Positions 37,101 to 48,449 are shown, counted from the stretch's first letter. The stretch: 64,000 nt of DNA from Cochliopodium minus (GCA_024220525.1 JAMYWO010000172.1:17860-81859); one strand, 5' to 3'. Numbers and translations are program-made. Notes: generated from the letters alone by a model not told the origin.

Positions 37101-37713
37101 TTTTTTTATTAATTATTTAAATTTGTCAATTTTTTTTTTTTTCATATTAAATTTTTTATTTTAATTTTTTTTCTTTATTATTCCTATATTTTGCTTTTAA
37201 AATATGATTTTCTTTTTAATTTAATATTATTTTTGATTTTCTTTACGATTTTTTTTTTTAAAAAACGAAAAGGACGAAGAGAACAAAGGAGAAACAGAAG
37301 AACACGATCATCCGCTGAGAAAGAAAAACTTGGTGGCACCCCTCATCTTTGACAAAAAGCAAAAAGAAAAGATCACCCAGCTCGTCATCGAAAAAGTCCC
37401 CAAAGACAAGGAGCAGCTCTACGCCTTTGAAATCGATTGGGTGATAGTAGAAAGCAATGATATCGTAGAGGGTAAATTAAAACCATGGATCTCTTCTAAA
37501 ATCAAAGAATTTTTAGGTGGAGAAGAACCTGATTTGGTTGATTTTGTTTTACATTTGATTCGTGAGAAAAAGTCTCCTCAGGATATTGAGAACAGTCCTT
37601 TGTCTGAAGTTTTTGAGAGTGAGCTTCCTGACTTTGTTTTCAAGTTGTGGCGTCTTTTCGTCTTTGAAATCCTTTCTGTCAGAACTATTTTGGGTGAAAT
37701 TCAAAAAAAATAA
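34179..37713 (+). CDS. RBM25: RBM25-like splicing factor (RRM, Arg/Glu-rich linker, PWI domain)
   Basis: The N-terminus is Pro/Asn-rich (MIPNRPNLLPPGIKPNIF). A single RRM follows, split by an intron: IGWIGKLPISVNDETMKEI, then VCGELESWKRV, LNFGFCEFKTNDGLK and TSIIFKHD. A long Lys/Glu/Arg-rich helical region follows (exons about 35760-36020 and 36395-36640). The C-terminal PWI domain is complete: YAFEIDWVIVESNDIVEGKL, PWISSKIKEFLG, EPDLVDFVLHLI and FVFKLWRLFVFEI. RRM, charged linker and C-terminal PWI in this order are typical of RBM25, which associates with U1 snRNP and affects splice-site choice. The gene is complete. An Asn-rich stretch (36990-37040) is inserted before the PWI exon. Exact linker splice sites are uncertain because both exons and introns are A/T repeats. 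Confidence 0.85.
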
Positions 37714-37954
37714 AAAGTATTTAAATTATTTTTCAAAACTTCTTCCTTTTTCTTTTTTTGAAAGATTACATTTTTAAATTTTTCCAAAAGATTGGTGTTT
37801 TATTTTCATAGTTTGGAACAAGATTCTTTTTTGCGATCCATTTATATAATTTCTCCACAGTTCAAATCAAAATTCAAAGAAAGTGTTGGCTCAATCTTTT
37901 TGTTTGTCTTGTTAAATTTTGATCATGATTCACTGATAAAAAAAAAATAAAAAA

Positions 37955-40900
37955 ATGGAAAATAAATCAGGCAATAATATTGAAGAGCAATTCAGGAAGA
38001 TTGTTGGAGAATATTCCAAATTAAAGACAAAGAATGGAGTATTGAAGAAAGCATATTTGGAACAAAATGAAGAAATCCAAAAGCTAAATGAGCTTGTAAA
38101 AACAAAAGAACAACAATCAAGGGAATCAAGCATCGAAATTGATAAACTCCAATTCAACAATGAAAGATTAACAAAGAGATGTTCTTTATTAGTTGAACAG
38201 ATAGAAGAAATGAAGACAAAGGGAGGTGGAGGTTGGTTTGGTGGGAAAGCAGAGATTCAGAAGCTCAAAAATCAGATGAATGTTTTACAGGATGAATTGT
38301 CCATCAAAATCAAGGAGAATGAGAGCCTTCATATCAAAATCTTTGAGATGAATCGTGAATTTAACACTAAGATTGATAATTTAAACATCCAAATGAAACA
38401 ACAGATCGAATCCAAACAAAAATTTGGTAAAAAAAAAAAAATATAATAATTGATTTTTGGTATATATTAATTTCTTTCTGGATCAATTGACAATATAATC
38501 CTTTGTCTCAATAAAATATAAACAAAAAAAATTCAAATTTGTTTGTAAAAATTTAATGGATCAATATACAAATGATATAAACGATTTCATTGATTCATCA
38601 TCATTTCATCATAAATTGAAAATTGATTCTAATCAAATAAGCATATTTTATAATTACAAATAAATTTTCATCTTTGGATTGATATTTAATTTCAAAACAA
38701 AACTCGAAATGAATAAATCTTTGAAATGAATTTTGAATTTTGTTGCTTCATCTTTCAAAAAATTTTTAATTTTTTTTTTTTTTCTTTTGAAATACAGAGG
38801 AAGAAACAGGCACAAAAACGAAAGAATACGAAGAAGAAATCAAAAAGATAAGCACAGAAAAAGAAAAGGTAGAGGGAGAAAACCAAACAAACTTGAAAAA
38901 CTATTTAAACATGAATCAACTTTACAACAATTTGAAATCTGATTCTTCTTTTCAAATTTCTCAATTAAACACTCAGTTCAACCAACTTGATTCTCTTTTT
39001 CTCAAAAAAGTTCCTTTTAATGATTCTTCCCTTTCCCTCCTCCATTCTTATAATCTTCCCTCCTTTTCCTCTTTCGTAAAAAAAATTTAAAACTTTCATT
39101 TTTTAAATTTTTTTTTTTTTTATTTTTCTATTTTTTATTTTATTTTTTATTTTTTATCTTTTTATTTTTTATTTTTTATCTTTTATTTTTTTATTTTATT
39201 TTTTATTTTTTATTTATTTTTATTTTTTTATTTTTAATTAATATGAATGTTATTTTCGAAAATAATTTCATTTGAAAAAAAAAAAAAAAAGAAAAGGGAA
39301 GAAGAAGTGATGAAGGGAATGATGGAATCATTTGGAAAAATATGCAAAGTGCAAACGAAAATAAACAACAATTTGTGTGAAAAGATGGAAATTAAAAACA
39401 GAAACGCATCCCCCACACTCGTTTCCCTCCACAAAAAATTCATCACCCAACTCAAAAAACAAAACAGTATTCTCGAAAACAATGTTCAATCCACTTTTCA
39501 TTTCCCTTCTCTTTTTCTCTATAAAAATCTTTGCGGAAATAATTTATCGGAGAAAAAAGAGATCGAAATTTCTTCGGAGGAAATTTTGAATAAAAGTTCC
39601 GAACAGATTTCTTTTTTCTTTAAAAGTATTTCCGAACTCGTTTTTTCTCTTCGTAAAGCAAACAGTTACCAACTTTTAGTTCTTCAACAATACAACTTGA
39701 CCCAATCAATGAGTTCTTCCCTTCAATCAAGTTATTCTCATTTAAATCTAATTTATTCCCGCTCCTCCTCCTCTCTTTCCAAACTTTTATCTCATTTAAA
39801 ACTTTTGTTCTTTTACTTTTTTCGTCCCTCTTCTCCCTTCCCTTCCTCTCCTCCCTTCCCTTTCTCTCCTTCCAAAAAAAAATCTCTCCAAAACGATACT
39901 CTTTCGTAAAAGAAACCTTTTTTATTTTGTTTTGTTTTTCTTTTTCTTTTTCTTTTTCTTTTTATTTTTCTTTTTATTTTATTTTTATTTTATTTTTATT
40001 TTATTTTTATTTTAAAAATTTTGTGATTTTTTAGTTAACTTTTCTTTTTTATTAGAATTTTTTGTAATTTTTTTCATCACCTTTTATTTTCTTTTTTATC
40101 ATTTTGAAACATCAAAAAAATAAATCTTTTTTTTTGATTTGAAAATAATGAAAATGAAAATTTTATTTAAAAAAAAAAGTGATTCATGTGGTGAGGACAT
40201 ATTTTCAACATTTCAACAAAATTCAGAGAAAATAGATTTTTCATCTCAACAACAACTCTTTGACGTTCTCAATCAACACAACAAAGAAAATCAATCCAAC
40301 AACTATTTTCATAAAAACGAAGAAAATAATCAGGAAAATAAAGAAAATAATAAGGGAACTAATCAGGAAAATAAAGAAAATAATAAGGGAACTAATCAGG
40401 AAAATAAAATTGACACAAAGCATTCCCCTCTTTCTTCTTCTCTTATTTCTTTTAATTCTTTTCTCTTTGATATTTCTTTGAGTGAACAAATTCACATTTC
40501 CGAAGAAAACATTCCTTTCATTTTCAAACAAACTCTTTCTTCTCTTTCCCTTTTAAAGCAAATCTCTCTTCGTACTCCCCTTTTTTCACTTATTTTTAAA
40601 TTTATTTCTATTTAATTTTAATATTTTTAATTTTAATATTTTTGATTTTAATATTTTTAATTTTAATATTTTAATTTTACTTTTATTTCTTTATTTTAAT
40701 ATTTTGATTTTAATATTTTTAATTTTACTTTTATTTCTTTATTTTAATATTTTTAATTTTAATATTTTTTACATTTCAATTTTTTAAAATTTTTCTTCAA
40801 ATAGAAAAAGTGGAAAAGTTGGAGGAAATTTTGAGGATTGAAAAAGAAGAAAGATTGAAAACAACAAAAAACCTCACCGAAAACAACTCTGATCTCGAAA

Positions 40901-42952
40901 AATTGGACAAAGAATGCAAAGAAAGTGAAAAAGATATTTCTTACGAAATTTCCAAAATCGAACTTTTAATGGAAAACTTTGTCAACTTTTCAACCAAAAA
41001 AATCAAATCTAAAATTAGGTAATAAAAAAAAAAATAATAATAAAACATAAAAAAAATAATAATCATAAAAATAAAAATTAAAATGAAAAATATTTAAAAA
41101 TAAAATATGAAATCTCAAAGAAATAAAAGTAAAAATAATAAAAGAATAATAAGTTAAAAAATGAAAAAATAAAAATATAATTTTCACATTTAAAAAAAAA
41201 AAGAGGGGAAGAAGTGGAACACATGGACAGTCATTTAACCAACAAAAAGAAAGAGATGGAAGAAAGTGTGAACTACTTGTCCTCCATCAACGATCAAGTG
41301 GGGAAAAACGAATCGATAAACTACCCCCTCTCCCTCCTCCTCTTCGATAATTTCTCCTCTTTTGTCTCCTCTTTTCAAACCAAACAGTCTCACATCCATT
41401 CCCTCAATCACCAACTTTCTCTCCTTCAAAAAGAAAACAAAAACCAACAAATTGTAAAAAAATTTAAAATTTTTATTTTTTAACTTTATTTTTTTTATTT
41501 TATTTTTTTAATTTTATTTTTTTAAATTTTAATTTTTTTTTTTTTACAATTTTTTATTATTAGATTTTCTCGCAACAAAAAGATCTTTTGGCATCAAAAC
41601 AAAACAAAATTAACAGTCTCATGCTTGATCTCTCAAGCTTCCAAAACAACAGCAATAATAACAAAAAACCCCCCTCTCCCTATGGCTCCTCTTCTGGAAA
41701 TCATTCCCCTTACGGTTCCTCTTCTGGTAATTAAAATTTAAAAATGAATCATTAATAAATTTTTATTTTTTCTTTACTTTATTTTTTTCTTTAATTTTTT
41801 TATTTTTTTTTTTTCTCTTTAATAAACTTTTTAAAAATTAATTTCTTAATCTCCTGTTTAAAAAGGAAATGTACAACCATATGGATCATCATCAAATGTG
41901 TTTGAATCCACTCAAAACAGTCTCCTCACTCCCTCTCTCCTACCCTCCAACCTTTCTAATAACCCCACCCCTAATCTTTCCAACAACAACAATTCTAATG
42001 TATCAAATAACAACTCTCAACTTTCCGAAACGAATCTTCGAAACAACCAAAAAATAGGCCTTTTAGAGAACCACAGCAACACCAATAATGAAATGAAAAA
42101 AGAGGTGAATAAAGAGGTGAGCCTTATTTCTTTTATTCCTTCTTCTCAACCTCTTTCCAATACTCCTACTTTTACTCCTTCTCTTACCCCTTCCAATTCT
42201 CCTTTCAATACTCCTTCCATTCAAAATAAGAGTGGAGAAGGAAAGGAAATCACTTCAAATGATCTCATCAGTTTTTCTAGTTTACCTCAAATGTCTTTTA
42301 AAATTGAAGAAACTTTTCTTGTTGATGATCCTCAAAAAACATCCCACTCCAACAACTCTCTTCTCAATGATAATAACAATGGTTCAAATAACAAAAATGA
42401 AAAAAAATTGTTGGGTAGCTCTTATTCCATTAAAGTCATGGACGAATCTGGAAATCATTCTTCTGTAAATTCTTTCAAACCTTTTTTTTTTTTTACTTTC
42501 TTTTTAAAATATCAAATTTTTCTCCCAATTAGTACTCTCAAACAACGGAAGAAAGTGATAGAGAAAAGCACATGAGAAGGTTTTTTGATAATAAACTAGA
42601 TCAACTTATTTCTCAGCTTCGAGTAGCTGATGAAAAAGCAGAGGAGTGGAACAAAAAATACAAGGTCCTTTCAAAAGATATAGAGATAATAAACTCTAAT
42701 CAGAAAAATATCTCTTTGGAAAAAGAAAACATGGAGAAAAAACAAAAAGAAATCGAAGAACAACTCAACTCCTCTGAAGAGAACTACAAGAATCAGATAA
42801 AACTTTTATCAAATCATATTTGTTTGCAAAATGAAAAGATCTCTTCTCAAGAATTAGAAAATGAGAAATCAATCACTGAAAGAGATAAACATATAAAATT
42901 GTTAAATGAAAAACTAATGCAATACGAGAAGAAAAACTCTAGATGGAAATAA
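37955..42952 (+). CDS. PPP1R21: PPP1R21 (KLRAQ) coiled-coil protein, FERRY complex subunit Fy-2
   Basis: The N-terminal coiled coil (IVGEYSKLKTKNGVLKKAYL, then ENESLHIKIFEMN) matches the KLRAQ domain of human PPP1R21 (LAQEYSKLRAQNQVLKKG, ENERLHIQFFE, recalled). A middle exon carries LKKVPFNDSSLSLLHSYN, corresponding to the conserved EKVPFNDTKYSQYN. The last exon (near 42570) carries QLISQLRVADEKAEEWNKKY and NYKNQIKLLSNHICLQNEKI, corresponding to the TTKRSYEDQ C-terminal domain. PPP1R21 is the core of the FERRY Rab5 effector complex, which links early endosomes to mRNA and ribosomes in animals. About eight exons span 5 kb, with AT-rich introns and Asn/Ser/Pro-rich inserts (41900-42470). Three separate family blocks in the right order make the call firm. 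Whether the other FERRY subunits exist here is unknown. Confidence 0.82.
40328..40408 (+). repeat. 33-nt in-frame tandem repeat (NQENKENNKGT) in the PPP1R21 gene
   Basis: Two full copies and a partial third copy of a 33-nt unit encode an 11-residue Asn/Glu/Lys unit. The copies are identical at DNA level, so the expansion is recent. Confidence 0.85.
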
Positions 42953-43031
42953 TTTAATACTAACTTCTTTTTGATTTTTTTAAAAAAAAAAAATTAAATA
43001 ATTTTTCAATGTTTTAATTTAAATTTTTAAT

Positions 43032-44144
43032 TTAATTTTTATCATCATCCATATCGTTTTCTCCAAGTAATTCCTTTTTGTGTTTGAGACCCACTTCGTT
43101 AGCTTCTTTCCACAAATCCTTTGGCACTTTTCTGTGTTCCCATTTAGATTCTTCGCACAACCAAGAAAGTTCCAATTCAAAATCTTTTTCTTTAATATCA
43201 TCATGAACACCATGGAGACTATAAAAATTAAATTTAAAAAAATCAAATTTAAAAAATCAAGCCAAAAATAATATTTTTTTTTTTTACATTTTTGAAACTT
43301 CCAACAAAGCTTGTCTGCAGGTTAAATTTTCAAGTTTTAGTTTTTCAATTTCAGTTTTGGCAGCGGATTTGTTTTTCCCGATGGCACAACCGTAGTAACC
43401 CCAAGAAACACCTGAAGGTTCGATCATGTAAAGTTTAGCACCATCTCTTTCATCATATCCTCCCAACAATGCAGAACATCCGAATGGTCTCAAATGTGAA
43501 AACAATGTGTAAAATTGAACAAAATTTGAAACTCTTTCGTTCAACACTTTTGTAGGAATAGGATCCAAATACAATGATTTATATTCGCTTTTAAATTTGA
43601 TTATTAATTTTTATTTTCTTTAAATAAGTCTTATTCTTGTATCATAAATTTTTATATAATTCTATGTTGATTCACAATTTGAAATAATGTAGTGATATAT
43701 GTTAATAATCGGAGGGAATATTGAAAGTTTTATAATTTAAAGATTATTTTTACCTTGATTCTTTTCTTGCTCTATTTACAAGGGATCTTGCATCTGCCAT
43801 GACACCAGCAACAGCCATACCCACTCTTCTTCCCACAGTGAAAATTCTTGAAGAAGAACCTTCTACCAATAATGGTGAGATCACTTGTTTCTCTACACCA
43901 AATACTATTCCATCTTTTACTTTAATTGCCACAATTGTACCACTATTATCTACTGCTTTTTGTGCATATTCTACTTGAAATACTCTACCATCAGGTGAAT
44001 ATGTTGATGATGAAAGATCATATCCCTTTTATATTAAACAATATTAACTCAATTTGTTAATTATTTTCATATATTTGAAATGATAAAAAATAATGGGTAT
44101 TAATCATATTTGGAGATTATTCTTACTGTTCCAATTCCACTCAT
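43032..44144 (-). CDS. PSMA3: 20S proteasome subunit alpha-7 (PSMA3 family)
   Basis: Exon 1 is only 18 nt (MSGIGT, 44144-44127) and has a GTAAGA donor. Exon 2 gives [39 protein letters not shown] and [20 protein letters not shown]. Exon 3 gives [40 protein letters not shown] and [20 protein letters not shown]. The last exon ends in an acidic tail (DMDDDKN). Human PSMA3 has the same SSIGTGYDLS start, [26 protein letters not shown] and acidic C-terminus (from memory), which separates it from other alpha subunits. It is a structural alpha-ring subunit with no catalytic Thr. The gene ends about 80 bp from the PPP1R21 gene, tail to tail. Confidence 0.95.
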
Positions 44145-44527
44145 AGTTTTATTTGTGAATTACTTGACAAAATTACTTTTTTTTTTTATATTTTATATCG
44201 AACACAAAAAAATTACTTTTTTCTTTTTACTAATTATGATTTGATAGCAAAATATTACTTTTTTTTTGAAATCTTTGAATAGAGGTTGAAACTTTTAATT
44301 TGTCAAATCGTTGAAGGTCTCAACTTTTTTCATTCAACATTATAAAAAAAAAAATCTTTGTAATCCCTATAAGGTAAAATATTAATTCATTATTTGACTA
44401 TATTTTTCAAATGACTTTGATTTGGATATAAAAAATTTGAAAAAGGAATATATTGTCAATGTATAAGTATTATTAGATCAAAATAGATTAATACCCATAT
44501 TATCAAAAAAAAAATCTAGAAATAATA
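44145..44527. other. Divergent promoter region of PSMA3 and ATP synthase epsilon
   Basis: This 383-bp A/T-rich region lies between two divergently transcribed genes. It has several oligo-T runs and no other open frame or repeat of note. No recognisable proteasome-type regulatory element was found by eye. Confidence 0.5.
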
Positions 44528-44881
44528 ATGAATACTCCAGCAATTAAAGCATCAGGAATGTCTTATTTGAAATACTTGAATTTGAGTTCCCAACATGTAA
44601 GAAATGCATTAAAAGAACCATGGAGAACACAAGCATTGTTGAGATCTAAGACAAATGTAAAAAACAAAAATTATTATAAACCAAAGAAAATTTTTATATT
44701 TTTTTTTTTGATCCTAATAGATCAACATGTTCGCTGTGACTGGTCCAAAACAATTGGCAAGAGAACCATGGCGTAATTTAATTTTATATTATTTGAAAAA
44801 TAAAGATTTATTAACATTTTTCCTTTCTAATAATTTCCAGCAAATCAATTCAGCATTGAAAAAGATGATGGAAACAAATAA
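44528..44881 (+). CDS. ATP synthase F1 subunit epsilon, mitochondrial
   Basis: The small central-stalk subunit of mitochondrial F1 binds gamma and delta. Exon 1 encodes MNTPAIKASGMSYLKYLNLS then SQHVRNALKEPWRTQALLRS. This matches the family pattern ([20 protein letters not shown] in human, from memory). A GTAAAA...TAG intron leads to NINMFAVTGPKQLAREPW. A second intron (donor GTAATT after the Trp codon, acceptor TTTCCAG at 44840) would give a short end, PNQFSIEKDDGNK, and a protein of about 73 residues. Without that splice the frame runs on to 44918 with a longer hydrophobic tail that does not fit the family. The spliced form is preferred. The subunit normally has no cleaved presequence. Confidence 0.85.
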
Positions 44882-44996
44882 ACATTTCGAAAGATTATAC
44901 ATAAAAACTGAAAATTAAAATTATTTGCAAAACAAAAATCATTTGTTCAAAAATATCTTTTAAACTTCTTTTTTAATTGGAAATGGAAAAGAGATT

Positions 44997-46844
44997 TTAA
45001 AATTTAAAGTCTTTGTATTTATCTTTGTCTTTGTTTTTGTGAGATTTGAAATCTTTTTTGTTCTCAGCAACTTTCTCTTCAAATTTCTCCAAAAGCAATT
45101 TTCTGCCTGAGTTTTTGTTCTCCAAGGATTCCATTTCGTTTGGATCAAGAGTAATGACTTGTTTATCTGTTTGCAAATTTTTAATGAGAGGAACTTTGTC
45201 GGAAGAAGAAGAGTTTGAAGGATTAATACTGGAATTGAAAATGTATTTGTGGCTGCTCCCATAAATACTTTTGTCGCTGACATTGGTGGATTGTTTATCC
45301 AAAACTTGATAGAGTTGTTTGGAGTCTTGTTGATCTTTTCTCAAATCTACTCTTTCTGAAGGTACCAAGGATTGAGTATCTGTTATTCCAATCAATAACT
45401 CATCTTTTGCTTCTTCCTTTTCGGGGATTTGGTTTAAGAAATCACCACTCGAAGAAGAATATTTCTCTGTGCCTTCCTTTTCTTTTCTACTTGGTGATTC
45501 TTTTTCTGTTTTCACATCATTCTCTTCTTCTTGCTCCTCTTCTTCTTCCATGTTATCCTCAGAGTATCTTTCGGTGGAAAGTTGACCAAACCTCCATTTT
45601 TTTTGTTCTTCAGGAATATCTTCAATGTAGTGGTGAATGATAGGGGGTGGTGAATTTCCAAACAAATCTCCCCATAAGGGATGTCCAAAGTTATCAACAG
45701 GAGGTTTTCCCCATTGACCAGGATTGAAACCCCACTTTGCACCATTAGGAAGAGGGGAAGAAACACCAGGAATTTTCAATTTTGGATAAGAGGGAGGAGG
45801 ACCCCATCTTTGCATACTCATCAACCAAGGAGGAGGTGTTGCGAGTGATTGTTCGTTTTGTTGTGAAAAATATTCTTCATAAGAGCTCAAAGAAGAAAGA
45901 GGATCATCACTTTCTGTCCTCAATTTTGGCATTCCGAGTGCTTCTCTTAGTTTGTTGGACAAAAGTACAGGTCTAAACACTTTGCTTCTTGCAACCACAT
46001 CAAATTCTTTTCCTTCATAATACAAATCACCATGAAAGGTAAGAGAAGGTTTTGTTTGATGTACAAAGAAAGCATCGTGAAGAGATTGATAATCAATTTC
46101 TCCCTTCAACATTTTTGGTTGTACTCTTTCTCTTGCTTTTTGTTTTGTTGATTTTGATTGATCTTTTTCTCTTGCAGCTTCTCTCAAATCAATGACTCCA
46201 GTATCTTGAAGGTATTTTGGTAATTTGTAAGGCTTCTTTTCTGTACCTCTTTTCCCTTGAAGATATTTCCTTTTTCTGAGCCAATGTCTTGGAACTGAAA
46301 CGTAATTTCTATAAGATTTTAAATAGACCAACATCAAAGGATCAGATGAAGTAACATCATGAGATTCCACTATTGCTGGTTTATCTGTCAATTGTTTAAG
46401 AATTGAAACTTTCAATCTTTTTTGTTCTTTTCTTTCCTTTTTTGTTAATCTCTTTTCTTCTTCTTTCTCTTCTCCATTCTTTTCTTCTTTTTTATTTTCT
46501 ATTTTGTTGTTATTATTATTATTGTTGTTTTCTATTTCTGTATTTTCGTTTTTGTTGTTTTCAGTTTCTATATTTGTGTTAGAATAAAATTTTTCAAATA
46601 TTTTTTGATAAGAATCAAAATTTTTGTTATTTTCATCATACAGTTGTAATGGATTTGTTGGCATTATATAATCTATTACAACATCATCATCATCCATCAT
46701 TTTTTCTTCTTTGATGCTTATTTTATTATTTTTGTTTTCCTCCACATTATTATTGTTATTTTGAATCTTCTTCTTTTTTTTATTGTCTCTTCTCTTTTTA
46801 TTCTTGCTCAATGGTTTATCTTTTTTGACCTGTTTATTTTCCAT
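44997..46844 (-). CDS. SF3B2: Splicing factor 3B subunit 2 (SF3B2/SAP145)
   Basis: This U2 snRNP component sits in the SF3b complex, where it contacts SF3B4 and pre-mRNA near the branch site. The frame is a single uninterrupted exon of 615 residues. The N-terminus is Lys-rich, with an Asn run (about residues 100-115). The conserved core is dense: VPRHWLRKRKYLQGKRGTEK, IDYQSLHDAFFVHQTKPSL, TFHGDLYYEGKEFD, LSNKLREALGMP, PPPWLMSMQRWGPPPSYPKL and WGKPPVDNFGHPLWGDLFG. These are the DUF382 and PSP (proline-rich) blocks in the usual order. The tail is acidic, then Lys/Asp-rich. It is notable for having no intron while most neighbours have several. Confidence 0.95.
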   Translation of the reverse strand: MENKQVKKDKPLSKNKKRRDNKKKKKIQNNNNNVEENKNNKISIKEEKMMDDDDVVIDYIMPTNPLQLYDENNKNFDSYQKIFEKFYSNTNIETENNKNENTEIENNNNNNNNKIENKKEEKNGEEKEEEKRLTKKERKEQKRLKVSILKQLTDKPAIVESHDVTSSDPLMLVYLKSYRNYVSVPRHWLRKRKYLQGKRGTEKKPYKLPKYLQDTGVIDLREAAREKDQSKSTKQKARERVQPKMLKGEIDYQSLHDAFFVHQTKPSLTFHGDLYYEGKEFDVVARSKVFRPVLLSNKLREALGMPKLRTESDDPLSSLSSYEEYFSQQNEQSLATPPPWLMSMQRWGPPPSYPKLKIPGVSSPLPNGAKWGFNPGQWGKPPVDNFGHPLWGDLFGNSPPPIIHHYIEDIPEEQKKWRFGQLSTERYSEDNMEEEEEQEEENDVKTEKESPSRKEKEGTEKYSSSSGDFLNQIPEKEEAKDELLIGITDTQSLVPSERVDLRKDQQDSKQLYQVLDKQSTNVSDKSIYGSSHKYIFNSSINPSNSSSSDKVPLIKNLQTDKQVITLDPNEMESLENKNSGRKLLLEKFEEKVAENKKDFKSHKNKDKDKYKDFKF

Positions 46845-47012
46845 TCAAGTTTTAAACAAATGACAATTTTTTTTTTTTTTGAAGATATAAACCTCAATGA
46901 AAAGAAATGGAATAATCAAAAAGAATCTTTGATAATATCTTAATAATTCAAATACCAAATTATGAAAGGTTTTTTTACAATAATTGAATGATTGTTAATT
47001 TTTCTTTTTTTT

Positions 47013-47775
47013 TTATTGATTACGATTGTTTGTAGAATGCAAAAGTAAATGATTTGGATCATTAGGAAGAGATTGGGAAATCGCAATTTCATCAATAGTG
47101 AAAGAAGGAAAAGAAGTATCAGAGGGATAATAAAAAGAAAAATGCTTTATAAAATTATGATTGAGGAAAGGAGAGGGAACATCATTCCATGTTGCAATAT
47201 TCAAAGAGGGATTGTATTTAAAATCAGAATCAGAAGTCAATTTATTCAAAATCAAAGCCTCATTTATTTTTTCGTACAATTTGTTTACTTTTTTTCTTGA
47301 TTTTTCATCTAAACCAATCCATAGTTCTCTTGGTTTTTTCCAATTTGGTGTTACGTTTATGTTTTTCAATTTTATTTCAAATTTTTCTGTTTCAGAAAAG
47401 ATTTTTTGAATTATTTGAAAAATGGGCTCTATATTTTTTTTCTCAATACAATCAAATTCTCTTATTCTTATATTCAAATTCTTTTCTTCTATCCAATTAA
47501 TATTCCAATCTTATATTATTTTAAAAATCATATTTACATCAAATTTGATTATCAAAACAATTACCCTTTCTTTTTTCTTCCCTTATCGATGTGTTTATCA
47601 ATTCTTCTTTAAATTTTTGAATAGAATTTTGTAATGTGGTTGGTATTGAGATAAAAATGTTTGCTCTTATTGAATCTTTTCTCAAATTCCATTCTTCTAA
47701 TGAAGGGGATCGATAATTGCATTTGATTTGTTTGATTAGAGGTTTATATTTGATTGAAACAATTTTATTTTTCAT
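47013..47775 (-). CDS. LigT-like 2H phosphoesterase relative lacking both HxT motifs
   Basis: Two exons (47775 to about 47566, and 47508-47013) join DWNINWIEEK to the first part. The fold order matches the bacterial 2'-5' RNA ligase (LigT/ThpR) family. It has a first strand-helix ANIFISIPTTLQNSIQKFKE (family: RLFVALPLPEELREAL), then INWIEEKNLNIRIREF (family: WVRPENLHLTLKFLG). Next come FEIKLKNINVTPNWKKPREL with WIGLDE (family: FPNPRRPRVLWLGV) and YNPSLNIATW (family: FHPHLTLAR). Family sequences are from memory. The catalytic histidines of both HxT motifs are replaced: NLNIRI instead of NLHLTL, and PSLNIA instead of PHLTLA. If the alignment is right it is a non-catalytic member that may bind RNA or cyclic-phosphate ends. 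It is near the 5' side of SF3B2, on the same strand. Confidence 0.55.
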
Positions 47776-47880
47776 TTTTTATTTTTTTTTTTGAAAAGAA
47801 AATAAATACTAATTTATCTTTGTTTCTCAACATATTCATTGTGATTTAACTTTGATTTTGTTCTGATTTCATTAATAAAA

Positions 47881-48449
47881 TTAATTGCCACAAGCCATTG
47901 AATATCTTTGAGAATTTTTCTGATTTCCTAGCAATTTGGTTTTGCCGTCGAGATTGAAAGTAATTTCTTCCAAATCTTCTTTCTCAAGTCTCTGGTATCT
48001 GTATATGAGTTTTTCAAATTCCATTGGAGTTTTGTTATTCACAGTCAACAAATCCAAAACTTATCAGTTTGATTGAATCCAATTTTTCCTGAATTTCTTA
48101 ATTAATTGAAAGGGAAATGTGTACATTGTGAAAGGAAGAACTTTCCAACTTTTAGTTCTCTATCATAAATATATTCACAGAGATAGTCTTCAAAAATACA
48201 TTGAGATAAATATTCTAAAAAATTCCAAGAAATAATAAATTTAATGGAAATATTTTTAAATAAAATTAAAATTGTTGGAAAAAATCCACTATCAAAAAAC
48301 TGAATAAATTTATTTTTATTTTAAAAATTTTAATGTGAGCATAACACCAATGGTCACCTGACCTAGTTTGAATTTATTGGAAATTCACAGAAATAAAAAT
48401 ATTTCAAAATTCTTTTTTAACTGTCGCCTGGGGCAGCACCAACAAACAT
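47881..48449 (-). CDS. Possible small multi-exon gene, unrecognised
   Basis: The stop at 47881 closes an exon to 48060 with a well-behaved frame (TPMEFEKLIYRYQRLEKEDL, then EEITFNLDGKTKLLGNQK). A GTACAC donor and AAG acceptor join it in phase to an upstream exon (ending RELKVGKFFLSQ). Two GC-richer patches further upstream can be read as tiny coding exons: an ATG at 48449 giving MFVGAAPGDS, then QVTIG. They are joined by a GTTAAA...TAG intron and a 46-bp GTTATG...CAG intron. The model has no stop and keeps phase throughout. It gives about 140 residues with a Phe/Ile-rich middle (FFPTILILFKNISIKFIISW) that might itself contain an intron. No family was recognised. Support is splice logic only. 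Confidence 0.35.
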
